From NCBI RefSeq assembly GCF_017357225.1, contig NZ_CP071609.1, positions 124,001-188,000 of the forward strand: a DNA stretch of 64,000 bases, written 5' to 3'. The first letter of the stretch is position 1, and each line of letters starts with the position of its first letter. Positions 19,506 through 30,576 of this stretch are shown one piece after another. The stretch comes from Rhizobium binae (GTDB lineage: Bacteria; Pseudomonadota; Alphaproteobacteria; Rhizobiales; Rhizobiaceae). Under the pieces are notes generated by a model, which made no database searches, was not told where the DNA came from, and saw only the letters and a list, made by a program, of their open reading frames with translations. The translations under genes were made by a program, and so were the position numbers.

Positions 19506-20366
19506 AGAAATCAGAAACGTCGGCGCCTCGGTGCGCGCCCGCCTGTTGCAACTCGCCAAGGCAAGCGGGCAAAGCTTCGATCTGGTCCTGACGCGTTTTG
19601 CTCTTGAACGGTTATTGTTCCGGCTTAGCCAGTCGCCCCACGCCGGTCGCTTCGTTCTAAAAGGGGCGATGTTGATGATGAGTTGGTTCGACAATCCGCA
19701 CCGAGGCACGCGCGACCTCGATCTTTTGGGTTTCGGTGATCCGAGTCCGGACCCGATGCTTGAGACATTTCGGGAAATTCTGGCGCAAGAGGCCGACGAT
19801 GGCGTTACGTTCGACGCTGATACGCTGCATGTGGATCGTATTCGCGAGGCATTGGATTATGGTGGGCTCAGGCTGCGGGTGATCGCTTCGATCAGCGGAG
19901 CCCGGATTAACCTGACGATCGACATCGGTTTTGGCGATGCGCTTGAGCCTGGGGTGGAGGTTTTGGATTATCCTTCCATGCTCGATTTTCCGATGCCGCG
20001 GCTTCGGGCCTATGCGCGAGAAACGGTCATTGCCGAGAAGTTCCAGGCAATGGTGATGCTGGGGCGAGTAAACAGCCGCATGAAGGATTTCTACGACATC
20101 TGGATCCTCAGCAGTCTTTCGACTTCGGCGATGATCGGCTGGCGTGCGCAATAGCCGCTACCTTTGATCGCCGCGAGACATCGATCCCCATTGACCTCCC
20201 CGACGCCCTAACGGACGCCTTTGCCAAGGACCAGCAAAAGCAGCGGCAATGGCGAGCTTTCGTTGAAGGCGTTGCACACAATCCTGGCGATCTGACAGAC
20301 GTCATCGCGGAGATTGCCACATTCCTGATGCCGCACGCGGTTGCGGCTGCGAGGCTGGACGAATGA
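19498..20366 (+). pseudogene. AbiEii-type nucleotidyltransferase toxin, frameshifted
   Basis: The frame from 19498 codes for an AbiEii/AbiGii nucleotidyltransferase. VLKGAMLMMSW is followed by the catalytic DLDLLGFGD, and EKFQAMVMLGRVNSRMKDFY is the second conserved block. It stops early at 20154 (218 residues). Near 20110-20115 one base appears to be missing; in the shifted frame the sequence continues FDFGDDRLACAIAATFDRRE and runs in homologous style to a stop at 20364-20366. An intact product would have about 289 residues. The catalytic core is retained, so partial activity cannot be excluded. The antitoxin gene upstream is intact. Confidence 0.85.
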
Positions 20367-20601
20367 GCGGTTTGGTCGCAACCACGCGAGTTCATGGCTC
20401 AGCGAACAGAAATCAGATCCTGTCGGGTTTTTTATCGGGCAACTCCATAGCTGGAACCCGTCAGTATGCGGTTTCTTACTGGCTCGCCGCCATTACAACC
20501 ACGGACCAGGCATCTGGAAGCACAGTAATTTCATGCTTTGGAGCCGCGCTAAATTCTGGCTTGGCCGGAACATGCCTCGCCAATGCGAGGTGAACTCAAC
20601 G

Positions 20602-21219
20602 CTATTGCTGACCACCGATGCGGGAAAGATCGATCCGTATCCCCGCATGCCTAACATCCTGCATCGTCTCTGGCTGTACGTCTTTCGGCGTCGCTTCCTC
20701 GCCATGCACTAACTCGGCGGGACGCGTCTGATCGCTTTGCTGCGGCGCTTCGATGGGTATGCCAGGATCCTCCGCCTGAAACACGCTCACGCCCTCGAAC
20801 TCGCCGGTTTTCCATGCGTAGACTGCATCATCAAAAATCTGCGGGAAGACATCTTTGCTCGTGGGGTTGCCATACCATTTCGCAACGATCCTCAGAACCT
20901 TGGCGAACATCGCCGTGCCTTTGCGGAGGTTCTGGCAAGGATCGACGAAATCAGGCTTCAAATCAGCGGGCTCCTTGACTCCAACCCCAGCAGGTAACTG
21001 AGTCAGACCGACTCGGACGACCGCCTGACCAGCGTATTGGCGCATGATCGCCATCGCCTCCTCAGTCGATGTGGCTTTCGGAACGAGTATTAACCGGCCG
21101 CCCGATTTGACAGTGACGGCGAGGGGATCATCCGAGCCCGCGGCCGTCACGAATTGCTCGATGATCGCGGGCTTGAGAGAAGGGTCTGCACATTCGTTTA
21201 TCAGGGCTGCGTCGATCAT
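20602..21219 (-). CDS. traH: TraH conjugal transfer protein
   Basis: The 205-residue product begins MIDAALINECADPSLKPAII, typical of TraH, the last gene of the Ti-type traAFBH operon. Its first 100 residues are the conserved part (VKSGGRLILVPKATSTEEAM); a lytic-transglycosylase-adjacent or structural role has been suggested but is not established. The tail is Pro/Asp/Gln-rich. The ATG at 21219 is chosen on the GGAGACACC element; a longer upstream frame overlaps traB and looks non-coding. It lies 16 bp after traB. Confidence 0.85.
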   Translation of the reverse strand: MIDAALINECADPSLKPAIIEQFVTAAGSDDPLAVTVKSGGRLILVPKATSTEEAMAIMRQYAGQAVVRVGLTQLPAGVGVKEPADLKPDFVDPCQNLRKGTAMFAKVLRIVAKWYGNPTSKDVFPQIFDDAVYAWKTGEFEGVSVFQAEDPGIPIEAPQQSDQTRPAELVHGEEATPKDVQPETMQDVRHAGIRIDLSRIGGQQ

Positions 21220-21235
21220 GGTGTCTCCTGGGCAC

Positions 21236-22399
21236 TCAAGTGTTGAAGGCAATAACAAGCGGCTTGGCGAAGAGCTTTGCCCAAGCCGTGGCAGTAGTCC
21301 GCTGGATGGCGACGATCGACGTCCCATCGGTCCACCAACCGTTCCCGACGGCAATGATGAAGCCCGGATCGTGCAGCATTGACTGAAGCACCGGCCAAAC
21401 GATCAGTTGCTCGTAGCAGATCAATGGCGCCGCGCGGCCGGCACCGATCGGGACGACCGGGTTCGCAAAAAAATCCGCCCTGGCACCGCCACTCTCCCCG
21501 ACCAAGAAACGCCACGGCTGCCACATCGAGCCGGGAACCGGCATGCGTTCGCGATAGAGGATACGGGCGCCCTTCCTGTCGATCGCGACGACGACATTGT
21601 CGTAGCCCCTGGGGTCGATCATCGCGGCGCCGGTGATGACTGTGACATCACCATCGCTGAAAGCGCCTGTCCAAAACCGCTCCACGGTCGATGTCCAGTA
21701 GCCAAGTGCACTTTCCGGCAGCACCACATATCGGGCACCATCGCTGACCGCATTCCGCACCGTTGCGATCAGGTCACGCTGGCGGTGAAGATCGACGTCC
21801 CGACCGAGCGAAGCGCCCAATTCGAGGTCGACACCGCGCCAGCCATTGGGTAGATGCGGCTCGGTCCACGATGCGGCGGACCACAGCCAAAGGCCTGCGA
21901 AGGCGATGGCGACAGCTGGCCAAATGCGGGCTGCGAGGCCCGCGAGGCCGGCTGTCATGAAGCCAAGGCCCCACCATCCCCATCCCGGGAACAGAACACC
22001 CGCCGCCGTGACAGGATGCGCCCAGCCTGTGATGCCGAATGGTGGGATGGCCATGATGACGGCCGCAAGGAGATAGCGAGAAGGACGAACGCGCGTGTTC
22101 TTTGTCCAGAGGACAGCATGCACCACCACAAAGCTCAAAGAGGCGCACAGCCAGAGCAACAAGCCCGGCCAGATATCCGACGAATAGAAGGCGGCCACGC
22201 CTTGCGGCAAACCACGTGACGCGGCCAGGAAATATCCGACGGAGGCAAGTGCCGCCACTAATCTCGTTTGCGCGAGCGACCAGAGAATTGGAAATCCCAG
22301 CGCGACGGGTAGAAGCAACACATGGCCGCTCCAGCCCACGACGCCGATCGCGATCGAAGCGAATATCAGCAGCGCCGGCCGAAGGTAATCACGGGACAT
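21236..22399 (-). CDS. traB: TraB conjugal transfer protein (carbon-nitrogen hydrolase-like)
   Basis: This 387-residue polytopic protein has about six N-terminal hydrophobic segments followed by a nitrilase/apolipoprotein N-acyltransferase-like domain. The candidate Glu-Lys-Cys catalytic positions are in [28 protein letters not shown] and [13 protein letters not shown]. In Ti plasmids TraB enhances conjugation. The start at 22399 ([19 protein letters not shown]) is chosen over 22501, because upstream residues lie in traF and lack membrane character. It overlaps traF by 11 bp. Confidence 0.88.
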   Translation of the reverse strand: MSRDYLRPALLIFASIAIGVVGWSGHVLLLPVALGFPILWSLAQTRLVAALASVGYFLAASRGLPQGVAAFYSSDIWPGLLLWLCASLSFVVVHAVLWTKNTRVRPSRYLLAAVIMAIPPFGITGWAHPVTAAGVLFPGWGWWGLGFMTAGLAGLAARIWPAVAIAFAGLWLWSAASWTEPHLPNGWRGVDLELGASLGRDVDLHRQRDLIATVRNAVSDGARYVVLPESALGYWTSTVERFWTGAFSDGDVTVITGAAMIDPRGYDNVVVAIDRKGARILYRERMPVPGSMWQPWRFLVGESGGARADFFANPVVPIGAGRAAPLICYEQLIVWPVLQSMLHDPGFIIAVGNGWWTDGTSIVAIQRTTATAWAKLFAKPLVIAFNT

Positions 22400-22955
22400 A
22401 GGTGAACACCTCCTGCGCCAGCCCGAAAATGCCGGAGATCGGCACTGGGCCAAAATATCGAGAGTCGTAGGAGCCGGGGAATGAGGAATGCAGGAAGACA
22501 TATCCTTGCGGGACGATGCCGCTCGGAAAGGGCGTCAACGGCCGGCCTTTTCCATCTCGTAGTGTGAGACTGGAAGAGACAACCACCCGCCCATCCACGC
22601 TCACGCTGGCGCCGATTTCGGCATTTTGTCCTGCTACGGCGATCACCGTCTTGATCAACGGTGCGACGCCGCCCGGGCAGAAACCAGAACGGAAATAGCC
22701 ACGCGCTCGTGCCTCCCGCATTTCCGCGGTTGCCGGTGGGCAGATGAACACCAGATCATTGACAGCAACGGGGCGATGGAGCGGAACGATACGCCATACG
22801 CCGAGTGGCTCGCTCGGCGTCAGATTGATGCGGTACCCGCCGGCGAGGCCGGTGCCGATCGCCAGTATGACGACCAATGCGGCCATAAAAATGATTCCAG
22901 CCGCTCGTCGTTGTTGTGCGGTCATCGCCCGCCGCGTTCCAGCTCCCGCGGTCAT
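22389..22955 (-). CDS. traF: TraF signal-peptidase-like pilin maturation protease
   Basis: This 188-residue S26-family protease would, by analogy with RP4 TraF, trim and cyclise the TrbC pilin. It has an N-terminal transmembrane segment ([20 protein letters not shown]), the catalytic Ser48 in [12 protein letters not shown] and a probable Lys102 in [12 protein letters not shown]. The start ATG overlaps the traA stop (ATGA). A second ATG 10 codons in ([10 protein letters not shown]) is possible. Confidence 0.92.
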   Translation of the reverse strand: MTAGAGTRRAMTAQQRRAAGIIFMAALVVILAIGTGLAGGYRINLTPSEPLGVWRIVPLHRPVAVNDLVFICPPATAEMREARARGYFRSGFCPGGVAPLIKTVIAVAGQNAEIGASVSVDGRVVVSSSLTLRDGKGRPLTPFPSGIVPQGYVFLHSSFPGSYDSRYFGPVPISGIFGLAQEVFTYVP

Positions 22956-25900
22956 TTCAGCGAGAAGCCTTGGCTCTTCGTCTGACGCAGTGTCTCGGCC
23001 TGCTTCAGCGCTTCGGTCGTACGCTCATGAGAGCTAAGTTGCTGGACCGTGCGCATGGAATTCCACGCGGACTGGACCTCGGCCTTCTGGCCAGCCGTCA
23101 TGCCCGATGTGACGGTCTCGAAGGTCTTGCCGCTCGTGTCTTTCGCAGCCAGAGGCAGGAAGGTCCGTTCCCCGAAACGTTCGGAAACCGCCTTCGCGAA
23201 ACCTTCGAGTTCGGCCTTCACCATTCTGTCGGCCAGAGCATATTCGAGGCCAGCCGGAAGATCGTTGCGATCGATCCCGTCGCGCACGCGTTCGAGCGTT
23301 TGCTTGGCCGCTGGAGAGAGTGCCGGGATGTCGACGGATACCTTGAGGCGGACCGCGCGCTCCTCCGTCTCATGTTTGAATTCGGCCTCGGCCCGCTCAC
23401 GAAGGTAGCGTTCAAGATTTCGGGCGAGCGCCGGTACATTGGCGAGCGCTTTTTCCCGGTCCTGCTTGTCGCCACGGCTGGCGAGAAGACCGGTGTTGCC
23501 CTTGAGCGCGCCAAAGCTCTCTGGCTCGCCGGCAATCCTTGCCAGGGTGGACTGCGCGACCGACTGGTCCTTCAACATCGTATCGACATTGATCGCCTTG
23601 AAGGCAGCTTCCGGCTTCGCGTAGACGAGCTGGAAGCGGGTCGAGACGTCCTCCCATTGCTTCTTGAGCCCGGGATCGGCGGCGAGCTTGTCCTCGACAG
23701 CCCGCTCAAGCGATTTCGGGAAGGTGGTGATGCCTGATACCATGGGCTTGTCCTCCTTGATGGCGTTCGGGATCGATTGGTTGTTGCTACCGCGAACCAG
23801 TCCACGCGCAGCGCCGATGGCGGCTAGACGGGCACCGAGATCGGCGAGCTTTCGTTTCTGCCGGACGGTCCATTCGAGCCGATCGCGAGCGATCGTGCGG
23901 GCGACATTCATGACGTGCAGGCCTCGCGCCTCGGCAAAGCGCAAGGCTTGGCCGTACGAAGAGCTCTTCTCGTAATCGAGCGTCGTCTCCTTGGCGTTCC
24001 GGCGCGACAGGATCGGGATAAGGCCACCGGATTTCGCGAAGGAGCGTCGGCCGTAATAGACGGCGAGATCCTCGCGATGGCGTGTCATGGCGACATAGGT
24101 GAGATGGCGATCTAACGAGAGGGAAGCAAGCACCTTCACCCGGTCAACGGTCGCGCCCTGGCTCTTGTGTATCGTCGTCGCATAGCCGTGGTCGAGATTG
24201 TTGTAGAAACGTTGCTCGACCGTGACCTGCCGGCGGTGCTCACCTTCACCAACCTCGGCAACGATACGATTCCTGGATGCCTCGACGACCTTGCCAAGCA
24301 TGCCGTTCTTGACGCCAAGGCTGCCCTCGTTCTTGAGGAACACGATCTGGTCGCTGGTGGCGAACATGCGGGTCCCTTGCTCGGTCTTGAAGGCAAACCC
24401 GTTCGCGACGACGCCACGCTCGACCAGCTTGGCGCGGGCCATATCGTTCAACATCCGGACGTCGCGGCGAAGGTGCGCGAGGATCAGGCTGGTCTTCGAT
24501 GGATCGTAGCCGTGGTTCCAATCGGCAATGAGACTTTCGACCGCCTGCGCCTTGAGGTCCAACCCCCTGACGTGCCCATGTCCGCGATAGGCATCGACCG
24601 CTTTGCCGACATTGCCGCGCGCCAGATCGAGCGAGGCGTCGCGCATCCATTGCTGGCGCTGACGATAGATCGTCTCGAGTTCGGCATAGCCGATGCGATC
24701 GGCAATGGCGCGGAAGGCGGCTCCCGCCTCGATCGGCTGAAGCTGTTCGGGGTCGCCGACCAGAACCAGTTTCGCACCGGCCTTGGTGACGGCTTCGACG
24801 AACAGAGCCATCTGCCGTGACGACACCATGCCGGCCTCGTCGAGTACGAAAACAGTCTTGTCGTCGAGCTGGTTGCGACCCTGGTTCCAGCGAAGCTCCC
24901 ACGACGACAGCGTGCGGGAAACGATGCCAGCTTCCTTCTCCAAACCTTCAGCGGCTTTGCCAGCCAACGCTCCGCCGACCACACGATAGCCGGCCGTTTC
25001 CCACGCCTCGCGCGCAGCCTTCATCATCGTCGTCTTGCCGGCGCCGGCGCGGCCGATGACAGCGGCAATCCGCGTGGCCCCGGCGACATGCTCGATCGCC
25101 GTTCGCTGCTCGTCCGACAGACGGGAATGGCGCGCAAAGGTCGCCTCCAGAACCGCCTCGCGCACACCATGAGAGGCGCGACCGGAGAGCCAGATCGCGC
25201 GATTGGCCATCTCGGCTTCAAGGCGGATCATCTCGCGCGTGGTGTACTTCGCGGATGTCCGACTACCTGTCGCAAAGTTGATTCGCTCGCGTTCGAGCCT
25301 GAGCGCTTCTGGACTTTGCAGAATGCGGACCATCAGACTTTGGAACAGAACGACATCGTCGATATAGCGATACAAGACCTTCGCAACATCGCGTTCGTCG
25401 AAGACGCTCTTCTCCCGCGTGATCAGGTCGAGCACGATCTCCAGACGACGCTGGATGCGCCGCGCGTTCTCGCTGCGGCGCGCCTCCTGAAGCTCAAGGC
25501 GCTCAAGTTTGGGAGTCGAGGTCTCCGACTTGTGGTCGGATTGCTTGGCCTTGCGCTCGATGGCTTTGGCGCCGACACCGAGGTGAATGGTTGGCTCGAG
25601 GTCGATACCCTGCTTTTCGAAGGAACGGCCATCAATGCGGATATCGAGGCCGGCAAGCGCCAGATGTTTGTTCTGGCAGGCAAACCAACCGTCGCGAAAC
25701 GCGTTGAAATCCTCAGTGCTGCCGGCCCATAGCTGATAGACGATCTTGCCGGCGTCATTGCGGATCGGCTTGCCGTCCGGGGCGAGAACCGCTACCTTCT
25801 TCGAGCCGAACCCGTCTTCGGCCAGCGGCCGCAATGTCGTCATCAGATGCACATGCGGATTGCCCGGCGCATCGTGATAGACCCAGTCGGCGACCATACC

Positions 25901-26278
25901 CTTCGACGTGATGTGGCGCTCCACGAAATCCCGCACGAGAGCGATGTTCTGCGCGGCCGTCAGCTCGAGCGGCAAGGCTATGGTAACGTCCTTTGCAAGC
26001 TGCGCGTCGGACCGCTTCTCGAATGCCTCCACCTTGTTCCAGAACGCCTCGGATGCGCCGGCGACCGAACGATCGGCAATCATCGAACGTAGCCATTCGG
26101 GCGAGTCTGTCGGAATGACGAACTCCTCGTGCAGGAGGCCTTGCTTGCGGGTGTAGTCGATCGTCCGGGCTTCCCGTTCAAACTCCATCTTGGCGCAATG
26201 CCGGTAGGCTGCCGATAGGACGGCGCTGCGGCCGGAGGCACGGGCGACGACGCTGACGGAGAAGTGAGGGACGGCCAC
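22952..26278 (-). CDS. traA: TraA relaxase-helicase (Ti-type)
   Basis: This 1108-residue conjugative relaxase fuses a MobA/MobL-like N-terminal nickase to a RecD-like helicase. It would cleave oriT, stay bound to the 5' end and unwind the strand. It starts [20 protein letters not shown]. The metal-binding histidine motif is [11 protein letters not shown] (H135, H142, H144). Walker [10 protein letters not shown] lies at residues 409-417 and Walker B in [20 protein letters not shown]. The C-terminal 300 residues are charged and helical. It is the first gene of traAFBH, transcribed away from oriT. Confidence 0.96.
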   Translation of the reverse strand: MAVPHFSVSVVARASGRSAVLSAAYRHCAKMEFEREARTIDYTRKQGLLHEEFVIPTDSPEWLRSMIADRSVAGASEAFWNKVEAFEKRSDAQLAKDVTIALPLELTAAQNIALVRDFVERHITSKGMVADWVYHDAPGNPHVHLMTTLRPLAEDGFGSKKVAVLAPDGKPIRNDAGKIVYQLWAGSTEDFNAFRDGWFACQNKHLALAGLDIRIDGRSFEKQGIDLEPTIHLGVGAKAIERKAKQSDHKSETSTPKLERLELQEARRSENARRIQRRLEIVLDLITREKSVFDERDVAKVLYRYIDDVVLFQSLMVRILQSPEALRLERERINFATGSRTSAKYTTREMIRLEAEMANRAIWLSGRASHGVREAVLEATFARHSRLSDEQRTAIEHVAGATRIAAVIGRAGAGKTTMMKAAREAWETAGYRVVGGALAGKAAEGLEKEAGIVSRTLSSWELRWNQGRNQLDDKTVFVLDEAGMVSSRQMALFVEAVTKAGAKLVLVGDPEQLQPIEAGAAFRAIADRIGYAELETIYRQRQQWMRDASLDLARGNVGKAVDAYRGHGHVRGLDLKAQAVESLIADWNHGYDPSKTSLILAHLRRDVRMLNDMARAKLVERGVVANGFAFKTEQGTRMFATSDQIVFLKNEGSLGVKNGMLGKVVEASRNRIVAEVGEGEHRRQVTVEQRFYNNLDHGYATTIHKSQGATVDRVKVLASLSLDRHLTYVAMTRHREDLAVYYGRRSFAKSGGLIPILSRRNAKETTLDYEKSSSYGQALRFAEARGLHVMNVARTIARDRLEWTVRQKRKLADLGARLAAIGAARGLVRGSNNQSIPNAIKEDKPMVSGITTFPKSLERAVEDKLAADPGLKKQWEDVSTRFQLVYAKPEAAFKAINVDTMLKDQSVAQSTLARIAGEPESFGALKGNTGLLASRGDKQDREKALANVPALARNLERYLRERAEAEFKHETEERAVRLKVSVDIPALSPAAKQTLERVRDGIDRNDLPAGLEYALADRMVKAELEGFAKAVSERFGERTFLPLAAKDTSGKTFETVTSGMTAGQKAEVQSAWNSMRTVQQLSSHERTTEALKQAETLRQTKSQGFSLK

Positions 26279-26356
26279 GGCGGAGTTCTCTCCCGGTTGC
26301 GAACGAAATCAAAGAGTTCGTTGGGAGCAGCGGCCCCACCAGGCTCTCTCAGCAAC

Positions 26357-26390
26357 ACGTCGCGCCAGCGACGTATAATTGCGCCCTTGG
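26357..26390. other. Origin of transfer (oriT) core
   Basis: A 7-bp stem (ACGTCGC at 26357-26363, GCGACGT at 26368-26374) with a 4-nt loop is followed by ATAATTGCGCCCTTGG (26375-26390). A hairpin followed by a GCGCCCTT nick region is the RSF1010/Ti (Q-type) oriT arrangement, and it lies between divergent traA and traC as expected. The exact nick position is inferred. Confidence 0.88.
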
Positions 26391-26488
26391 AAGCCGCTCC
26401 TTCGGAACGGCCGGGATCATTCCCGAAAGCATCGCCCTTGGCGATTGTAGGATTCACAGTAGTGCGTTCCGCACTCCGGTCCGAAAAA

Positions 26489-26519
26489 CTGGGTTCGAAA
26501 GACAAGCTTTCGCACCCAG
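26489..26519. repeat. Large inverted repeat between oriT and traC
   Basis: 13-bp arms (26489-26501 and 26507-26519) with one mismatch around a 5-nt loop, 14 bp before the traC start. Smaller dyads (ATCGCC/GGCGAT at 26431-26445 and AGTGCG/CGCACT at 26461-26475) lie between it and the nick region. They may bind accessory relaxosome proteins or TraR; no assignment is possible from sequence. Confidence 0.6.
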
Positions 26520-26533
26520 GGAGACAGACGGAC

Positions 26534-26827
26534 ATGAAGAAGCCATCCGCGAAACTTCGCGACGAAATCGCCAAGCTGCAGGAACAGCTCAAGATCGCCG
26601 AGACCCGGGAAGCGGAACGCATCGGACGGATCGCGCTCAAGGCGGGCCTTGGCGAGATCGAGATCGACGAGGCGGAGCTTCAGGCAGCGTTTGAGCAACT
26701 GACCAAGCGATTTCGCGGAGGGCAGGGCGCTACGGCCGGAAAAGAAAGGGGAGGGGCAGCCGTCGTCTCGCAGCAAACCGCGCCGGTCACGTCTGGCGCG
26801 GGCGCGGGCAGCGCTGGCGAGGCTTGA
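26534..26827 (+). CDS. traC: TraC relaxosome accessory protein
   Basis: The 97-residue product begins [20 protein letters not shown], a basic coiled-coil region, followed by an Ala/Gly/Gln-rich tail. It is the first gene of traCDG and lies next to oriT. TraC of Ti plasmids aids oriT processing. The ATG at 26534 is preceded by a weak GGGAGAC element; longer upstream frames run through the oriT structures and are rejected. Confidence 0.88.
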   Translation: MKKPSAKLRDEIAKLQEQLKIAETREAERIGRIALKAGLGEIEIDEAELQAAFEQLTKRFRGGQGATAGKERGGAAVVSQQTAPVTSGAGAGSAGEA

Positions 26828-26831
26828 ACGC

Positions 26832-27047
26832 ATGGCGAGGACGATGACATCCGACGCCCGCAAGAAGGACACGCGAGAAAAGATCGAGCTCGGCGGACTG
26901 ATCGTCAAGGCCGGTCTGCGCTACGAGAAGCGAGCACTGTTGCTGGGCGCGCTGGTCGATGCAGCGCGCCGCATCAAGAGTGACGATACCGAGCGGTCCA
27001 GGCTCACGGCAATCGGCGTGGAGGCCTTCGGCAATGACGATCAATAG
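26832..27047 (+). CDS. traD: TraD conjugal transfer protein
   Basis: This 71-residue protein ([34 protein letters not shown]) matches the size and character of TraD in Ti-type traCDG operons; the coupling-protein role belongs to TraG, not to this TraD. It starts 4 bp after traC and overlaps traG by 14 bp. Confidence 0.88.
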   Translation: MARTMTSDARKKDTREKIELGGLIVKAGLRYEKRALLLGALVDAARRIKSDDTERSRLTAIGVEAFGNDDQ

Positions 27048-28965
27048 GATTGCGCTCGTCGTCATGCCAGGGACGTTGATGATCCTGGTCGTCATCGGGA
27101 TGACAGGGGTAGAGCAGTGGCTTTCCGGTTTTGGCAAGACCGAGGCCGCGCGACTGGCATGGGGGCGGGCGGGCATCGCATTGCCCTATGTGGCCAGTGC
27201 GGCGATCGGAATTCTGTTGCTGTTTTCGAGCGCCGGTTCGATCAATATCAAGCAGGCAGGTTGGGGCGTCGTCGCGGGATGCAGTGGGACGATCTTGATC
27301 GCAGCCATTCGCGAAACAATGCGCCTTTCCGCTTTCATGACAGTACCCGCCGACAAGACGGTCTGGGCCTTTCTCGATCCGGCGACGTCGATCGGCGCGA
27401 GTGCGGCGCTCTTATGTGCCGGCTTCGCGCTTCGCGTGGCGCTCATCGGCAATGCGGCATTCGCAAGGGCCGAGCCAAAACGCATTCAGGGCAAGCGGGC
27501 GCTCCATGGCGAAGCGGATTGGATGAAACTGACGGAGGCAGCAAAGCTGTTTCCCGATGCCGGTGGTATCGTCATCGGCGAGCGCTATCGGGTCGACAAG
27601 GACAGTGTCGGGAGCCAAGCGTTTCGCGCCGACAGCGCTGAGACGTGGGGCGCCGGCGGCAAGTCGCCGTTGCTGTGCTTCGATGGCTCGTTCGGCTCGT
27701 CGCACGGGATCGTCTTTGCCGGTTCCGGTGGCTTCAAGACGACGTCGGTGACGATCCCGACGGCACTGAAATGGGGCGGCACGCTGATCGTGCTCGATCC
27801 TTCGAACGAGGTCGCACCGATGGTCTCCGTGCATCGCGGCGGAGCCGGAAGGGATGTATTCGTCCTCGATCCAAGGAAGCCTGACATCGGTTTTAACGTG
27901 CTGGACTGGGTCGGTCGTTTCGGCGGGACGAAGGAAGAGGATATTGCCTCGGTCGCCTCCTGGATCATGAGCGACGGCGGAGGCGTGCGTGGTGTCCGTG
28001 ACGACTTCTTTCGCGCATCGGCGCTGCAACTGCTGACGGCGCTGATCGCCGATGTCTGCCTGTCCGGCCGCACGGACGAGCACGACCAGACGCTTCGGCA
28101 GGTGCGCATGAACCTCTCGGAGCCGGAGCCGACATTGCGCAAACGGCTGCAAGACATCTACGACAATTCGGGCTCGGATTTTGTGAAGGAAAACGTCGCA
28201 GCCTTCGTCAACATGACGCCGGAAACTTTCTCCGGCGTCTACGCCAACGCGGTCAAGGAAACACACTGGCTTTCCTATCCGAACTACGCGGCGCTAGTAT
28301 CGGGAAAGAAGTTCGCGACCAACGACATCGCGGCCGGCAATACGGACGTCTTCATCAACATAGACCTCAAGACCTTGGAGACCCATTCCGGTCTTGCGCG
28401 CGTCATCATCGGCTCGTTTCTGAATGCGATCTACAATCGCGACGGACAGATCAAGGGGCGCGCCCTGTTTCTCCTCGATGAGGTCGCGCGCCTCGGCTAC
28501 ATGCGGATCATAGAGACGGCACGCGATGCCGGTCGCAAATACGGCATCACGCTGACGATGATCTATCAGTCGATCGGCCAGATGCGCGAAACCTATGGCG
28601 GTCGCGACGCGGCAAGCAAGTGGTTCGAGAGTGCCAGCTGGATTTCGTTTGCCGCGATCAACGATCCAGAGACCGCCGATTACATCTCCCGACGCTGCGG
28701 CATGACCACGGTCGAGATTGACCAGGTGAGCCGCAGTTTCCAGGCAAAGGGATCATCACGAACACGCTCGAAGCAGCTCGCTGCCAGACCACTCATTCAG
28801 CCCCATGAAGTTCTGCGCATACGCGCCGACGAACAGATCGTCTTCACCGCAGGAAACGCGCCGCTCCGATGCGGACGAGCCATCTGGTTCCGGCGCGACG
28901 ACATGAAGGCATGCGTCGGCACGAACAGGTTTCACATGATCGGGGATACGCCAAAGCCTGCATGA
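27034..28965 (+). CDS. traG: TraG coupling protein (type IV, VirD4-like)
   Basis: This 643-residue hexameric ATPase would couple the relaxosome to the Trb channel. N-terminal membrane segments ([40 protein letters not shown]) are followed by a nucleotide-binding domain with Walker A-like GSGGFKTT near residue 229 and Walker B in [15 protein letters not shown]. The ATG at 27034 lies inside the traD 3' end and begins the hydrophobic N-terminus. Confidence 0.96.
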   Translation: MTINRIALVVMPGTLMILVVIGMTGVEQWLSGFGKTEAARLAWGRAGIALPYVASAAIGILLLFSSAGSINIKQAGWGVVAGCSGTILIAAIRETMRLSAFMTVPADKTVWAFLDPATSIGASAALLCAGFALRVALIGNAAFARAEPKRIQGKRALHGEADWMKLTEAAKLFPDAGGIVIGERYRVDKDSVGSQAFRADSAETWGAGGKSPLLCFDGSFGSSHGIVFAGSGGFKTTSVTIPTALKWGGTLIVLDPSNEVAPMVSVHRGGAGRDVFVLDPRKPDIGFNVLDWVGRFGGTKEEDIASVASWIMSDGGGVRGVRDDFFRASALQLLTALIADVCLSGRTDEHDQTLRQVRMNLSEPEPTLRKRLQDIYDNSGSDFVKENVAAFVNMTPETFSGVYANAVKETHWLSYPNYAALVSGKKFATNDIAAGNTDVFINIDLKTLETHSGLARVIIGSFLNAIYNRDGQIKGRALFLLDEVARLGYMRIIETARDAGRKYGITLTMIYQSIGQMRETYGGRDAASKWFESASWISFAAINDPETADYISRRCGMTTVEIDQVSRSFQAKGSSRTRSKQLAARPLIQPHEVLRIRADEQIVFTAGNAPLRCGRAIWFRRDDMKACVGTNRFHMIGDTPKPA

Positions 28966-29264
28966 TCCAAGCCGGCGCGCGGTGCAACCGAGCAAGGCTG
29001 ATCCAGGAAAAAGAAGAGTATCGGAGAAATCAGCATAGCGACGCCCGACGGGCGAGATTTCGGGAATTCTCGTTGCGTGACGGGAGGAAAACAGGGCAGC
29101 CGCAGGAGCCTCAACATAGTGGCCCGAAGGGGAGGCGGGATCGACTGCCCCCGCCCGTCGCGCACCATTTTGCCGGCCACACCGCAGCCCGGAGCCAAGC
29201 TCCTCCGTAAACGCAGATGAAACCGGGTCCGACATAGGTTGAGACGAAACGAGGGGATCGGAAA

Positions 29265-29852
29265 GTGGCGAAATCAAATGTGGTTCCGTTTAGAAAGCCG
29301 CCGAAGGCCGGAGGCGGTCGCGACCGGCAGCGCGCGGGTGGAGGACTGCTGAGATCTGGGCGGAACAGATGGCGTAAACGCTCGACGGCAGTTCTATGCA
29401 CCGTGATCATTGCTGTTGGGGGTTGGCTTGCCTATGGCGGCGCCGACGTTCTCCCCGATCTCGCCACTTTGGCCAAGAAACCGATGACGGATTCATTGTC
29501 GACCGCATTTTCGATGTGCGACGGAAGCCATCGAGCGAACTGCGTCGTCGACGGCGACACATTCTGGTTCAACGGCGAGAAAATCCGCATCGCCGACATC
29601 GATACGCCTGAACTCAGCCCGCCCCGGTGCGAGGCGGAACGGATAAAGGGTGAGGCGGCAAAATCCCGCCTGCTGACGCTGCTCAACGCTGGAAAATTCT
29701 CGCTAGCGGCCGGGTTCCGTGACGAAGACAAATATGGACGCAAACTGCGAACCGTATTTCGTGCAGGCAATTCGCTGGGCAATGCCTTGATCAAGGAAGG
29801 GCTTGCCCGATCATGGGATGGTGCCCGACACGGCTGGTGCCAGGGCGGGTGA
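29265..29852 (+). CDS. Thermonuclease (SNase)-family protein with N-terminal membrane anchor
   Basis: The 195-residue product has a basic N-terminus, a transmembrane segment (STAVLCTVIIAVGGWLAYGG) and a staphylococcal-nuclease-like domain: CVVDGDTFWFNGEKIRIADI, then DTPEL, CEAERIKGEAAKSRL and YGRKLRTVFRAG. The family's catalytic Arg-Glu-Arg set is plausibly present (IRIADIDTPE, AERIKGEAA, YGRKLR). Such proteins often follow traG in rhizobial plasmids. The start is GTG at 29265. The 299 bp after traG hold no gene I can support. Confidence 0.85.
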   Translation: MAKSNVVPFRKPPKAGGGRDRQRAGGGLLRSGRNRWRKRSTAVLCTVIIAVGGWLAYGGADVLPDLATLAKKPMTDSLSTAFSMCDGSHRANCVVDGDTFWFNGEKIRIADIDTPELSPPRCEAERIKGEAAKSRLLTLLNAGKFSLAAGFRDEDKYGRKLRTVFRAGNSLGNALIKEGLARSWDGARHGWCQGG

Positions 29853-30060
29853 CAGCCATCATCACCTTCCCTGCACGGGAGAGGGATAGGGGTTTGGGGA
29901 AAGGGAGGAGGGAACCGTCTCCCTTTCTCCCTGGGAGGAAGTTTGAAGGAGGGGCATTGCCCTTCCTTCATGGGGTGAGATCGAGAGGGGCGGCAGAGCC
30001 CCCCTTTCATAGCCGCTCCGCTCGGTCGATCCGGCTGGAGGGGCTCATGTGAATAGGCAA

Positions 30061-30090
30061 AGACCAGAGGCGACAAGCCGCCTCTGGTCT
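30061..30090. terminator. Intergenic hairpin between convergent genes
   Basis: Perfect 12-bp stem (30061-30072 with 30079-30090) and 6-nt loop, located 5 bp from the end of the gene at 30096-30410. In the minus direction it is followed by a short T-rich stretch. It may terminate that gene. Confidence 0.65.
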
Positions 30091-30095
30091 CGACC

Positions 30096-30410
30096 TCAGT
30101 CGCTCGGATCGAAAGGCTCTTTGTCCTCAAGGCCGGTGTGCCATCGTTTGTCGGACCACCGCGACGGGAGGTAGATCTCATCACCGCCGAAGTGCGCAAT
30201 GATGATCTCGCTGGCCTCGTGGAACAAACCGAAATCGACCTTGTTGTCGACTGCCCAAAGCAGCGCTGCAGACAGAAACTCCCGCGAGATATCGGCGGGA
30301 AGATGCACTTCCGCATCGAAATTTCGGCGCAGCCGTTCAAGCCAATCCGGCTGTTGATCCGGCCGCTTCTGATCTTCTTCCACCACACGAGCGAATTGAT
30401 GCTTTGTCAT
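30096..30410 (-). CDS. Conserved hypothetical protein, 104 residues
   Basis: The start ATG at 30410 (MTKHQFARVVEEDQKRPDQQ) has a GGAGAC-type element upstream; the longer frame to 30596 runs through a repeated leader and is rejected. The product is acidic with WLERLRRNFDAEVHLPADIS and ALLWAVDNKVDFGLFHEASE. No enzymatic motif is visible and I do not recognise a named family. It is preceded by a GC-rich leader homologous to that of the gene at 33883-34047. Confidence 0.75.
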   Translation of the reverse strand: MTKHQFARVVEEDQKRPDQQPDWLERLRRNFDAEVHLPADISREFLSAALLWAVDNKVDFGLFHEASEIIIAHFGGDEIYLPSRWSDKRWHTGLEDKEPFDPSD

Positions 30411-30576
30411 CAGAGTCTCCTTTTCGTTTTCTGACGAAAGGTGTCGGCACCGTAGTCCGTGAGGGGTCAGGGACCGCGGAACGCGGCCGCCCTGCGGCGA
30501 GCGGAGGAACCGATTTTCTCTGTGCCGCTTGCGGCGTTGGGAAAATTGGGGGGGCCGCGATGTCCTTGACGCCGGA
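30411..30576 (-). repeat. Repeated GC-rich leader (type E/F), copy 1
   Basis: It shares GGGTCAGGGAYCGCG, a following GCCGCC block and AAATTGGGGG plus GTCCTTGA-GCCG with the leader at 34048-34220, in the same position relative to a minus-strand small gene. It also shares GCCGCTTGCGGCG and GGGAAAATT with 33700-33725. The right end is interrupted by the group II intron at 30577. Confidence 0.65.

Noticed and set aside
20363..20593. 76-residue plus-strand frame whose ATG overlaps the true abiEii stop (ATGA)
   Set aside because: The overlap is suggestive, but the product has no recognisable features and the region also looks like degenerate 3' sequence; too weak to annotate.
28756..29277. 173-residue minus-strand frame across the traG 3' end
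   Set aside because: Mostly antisense to traG, low-complexity, no conserved motif.
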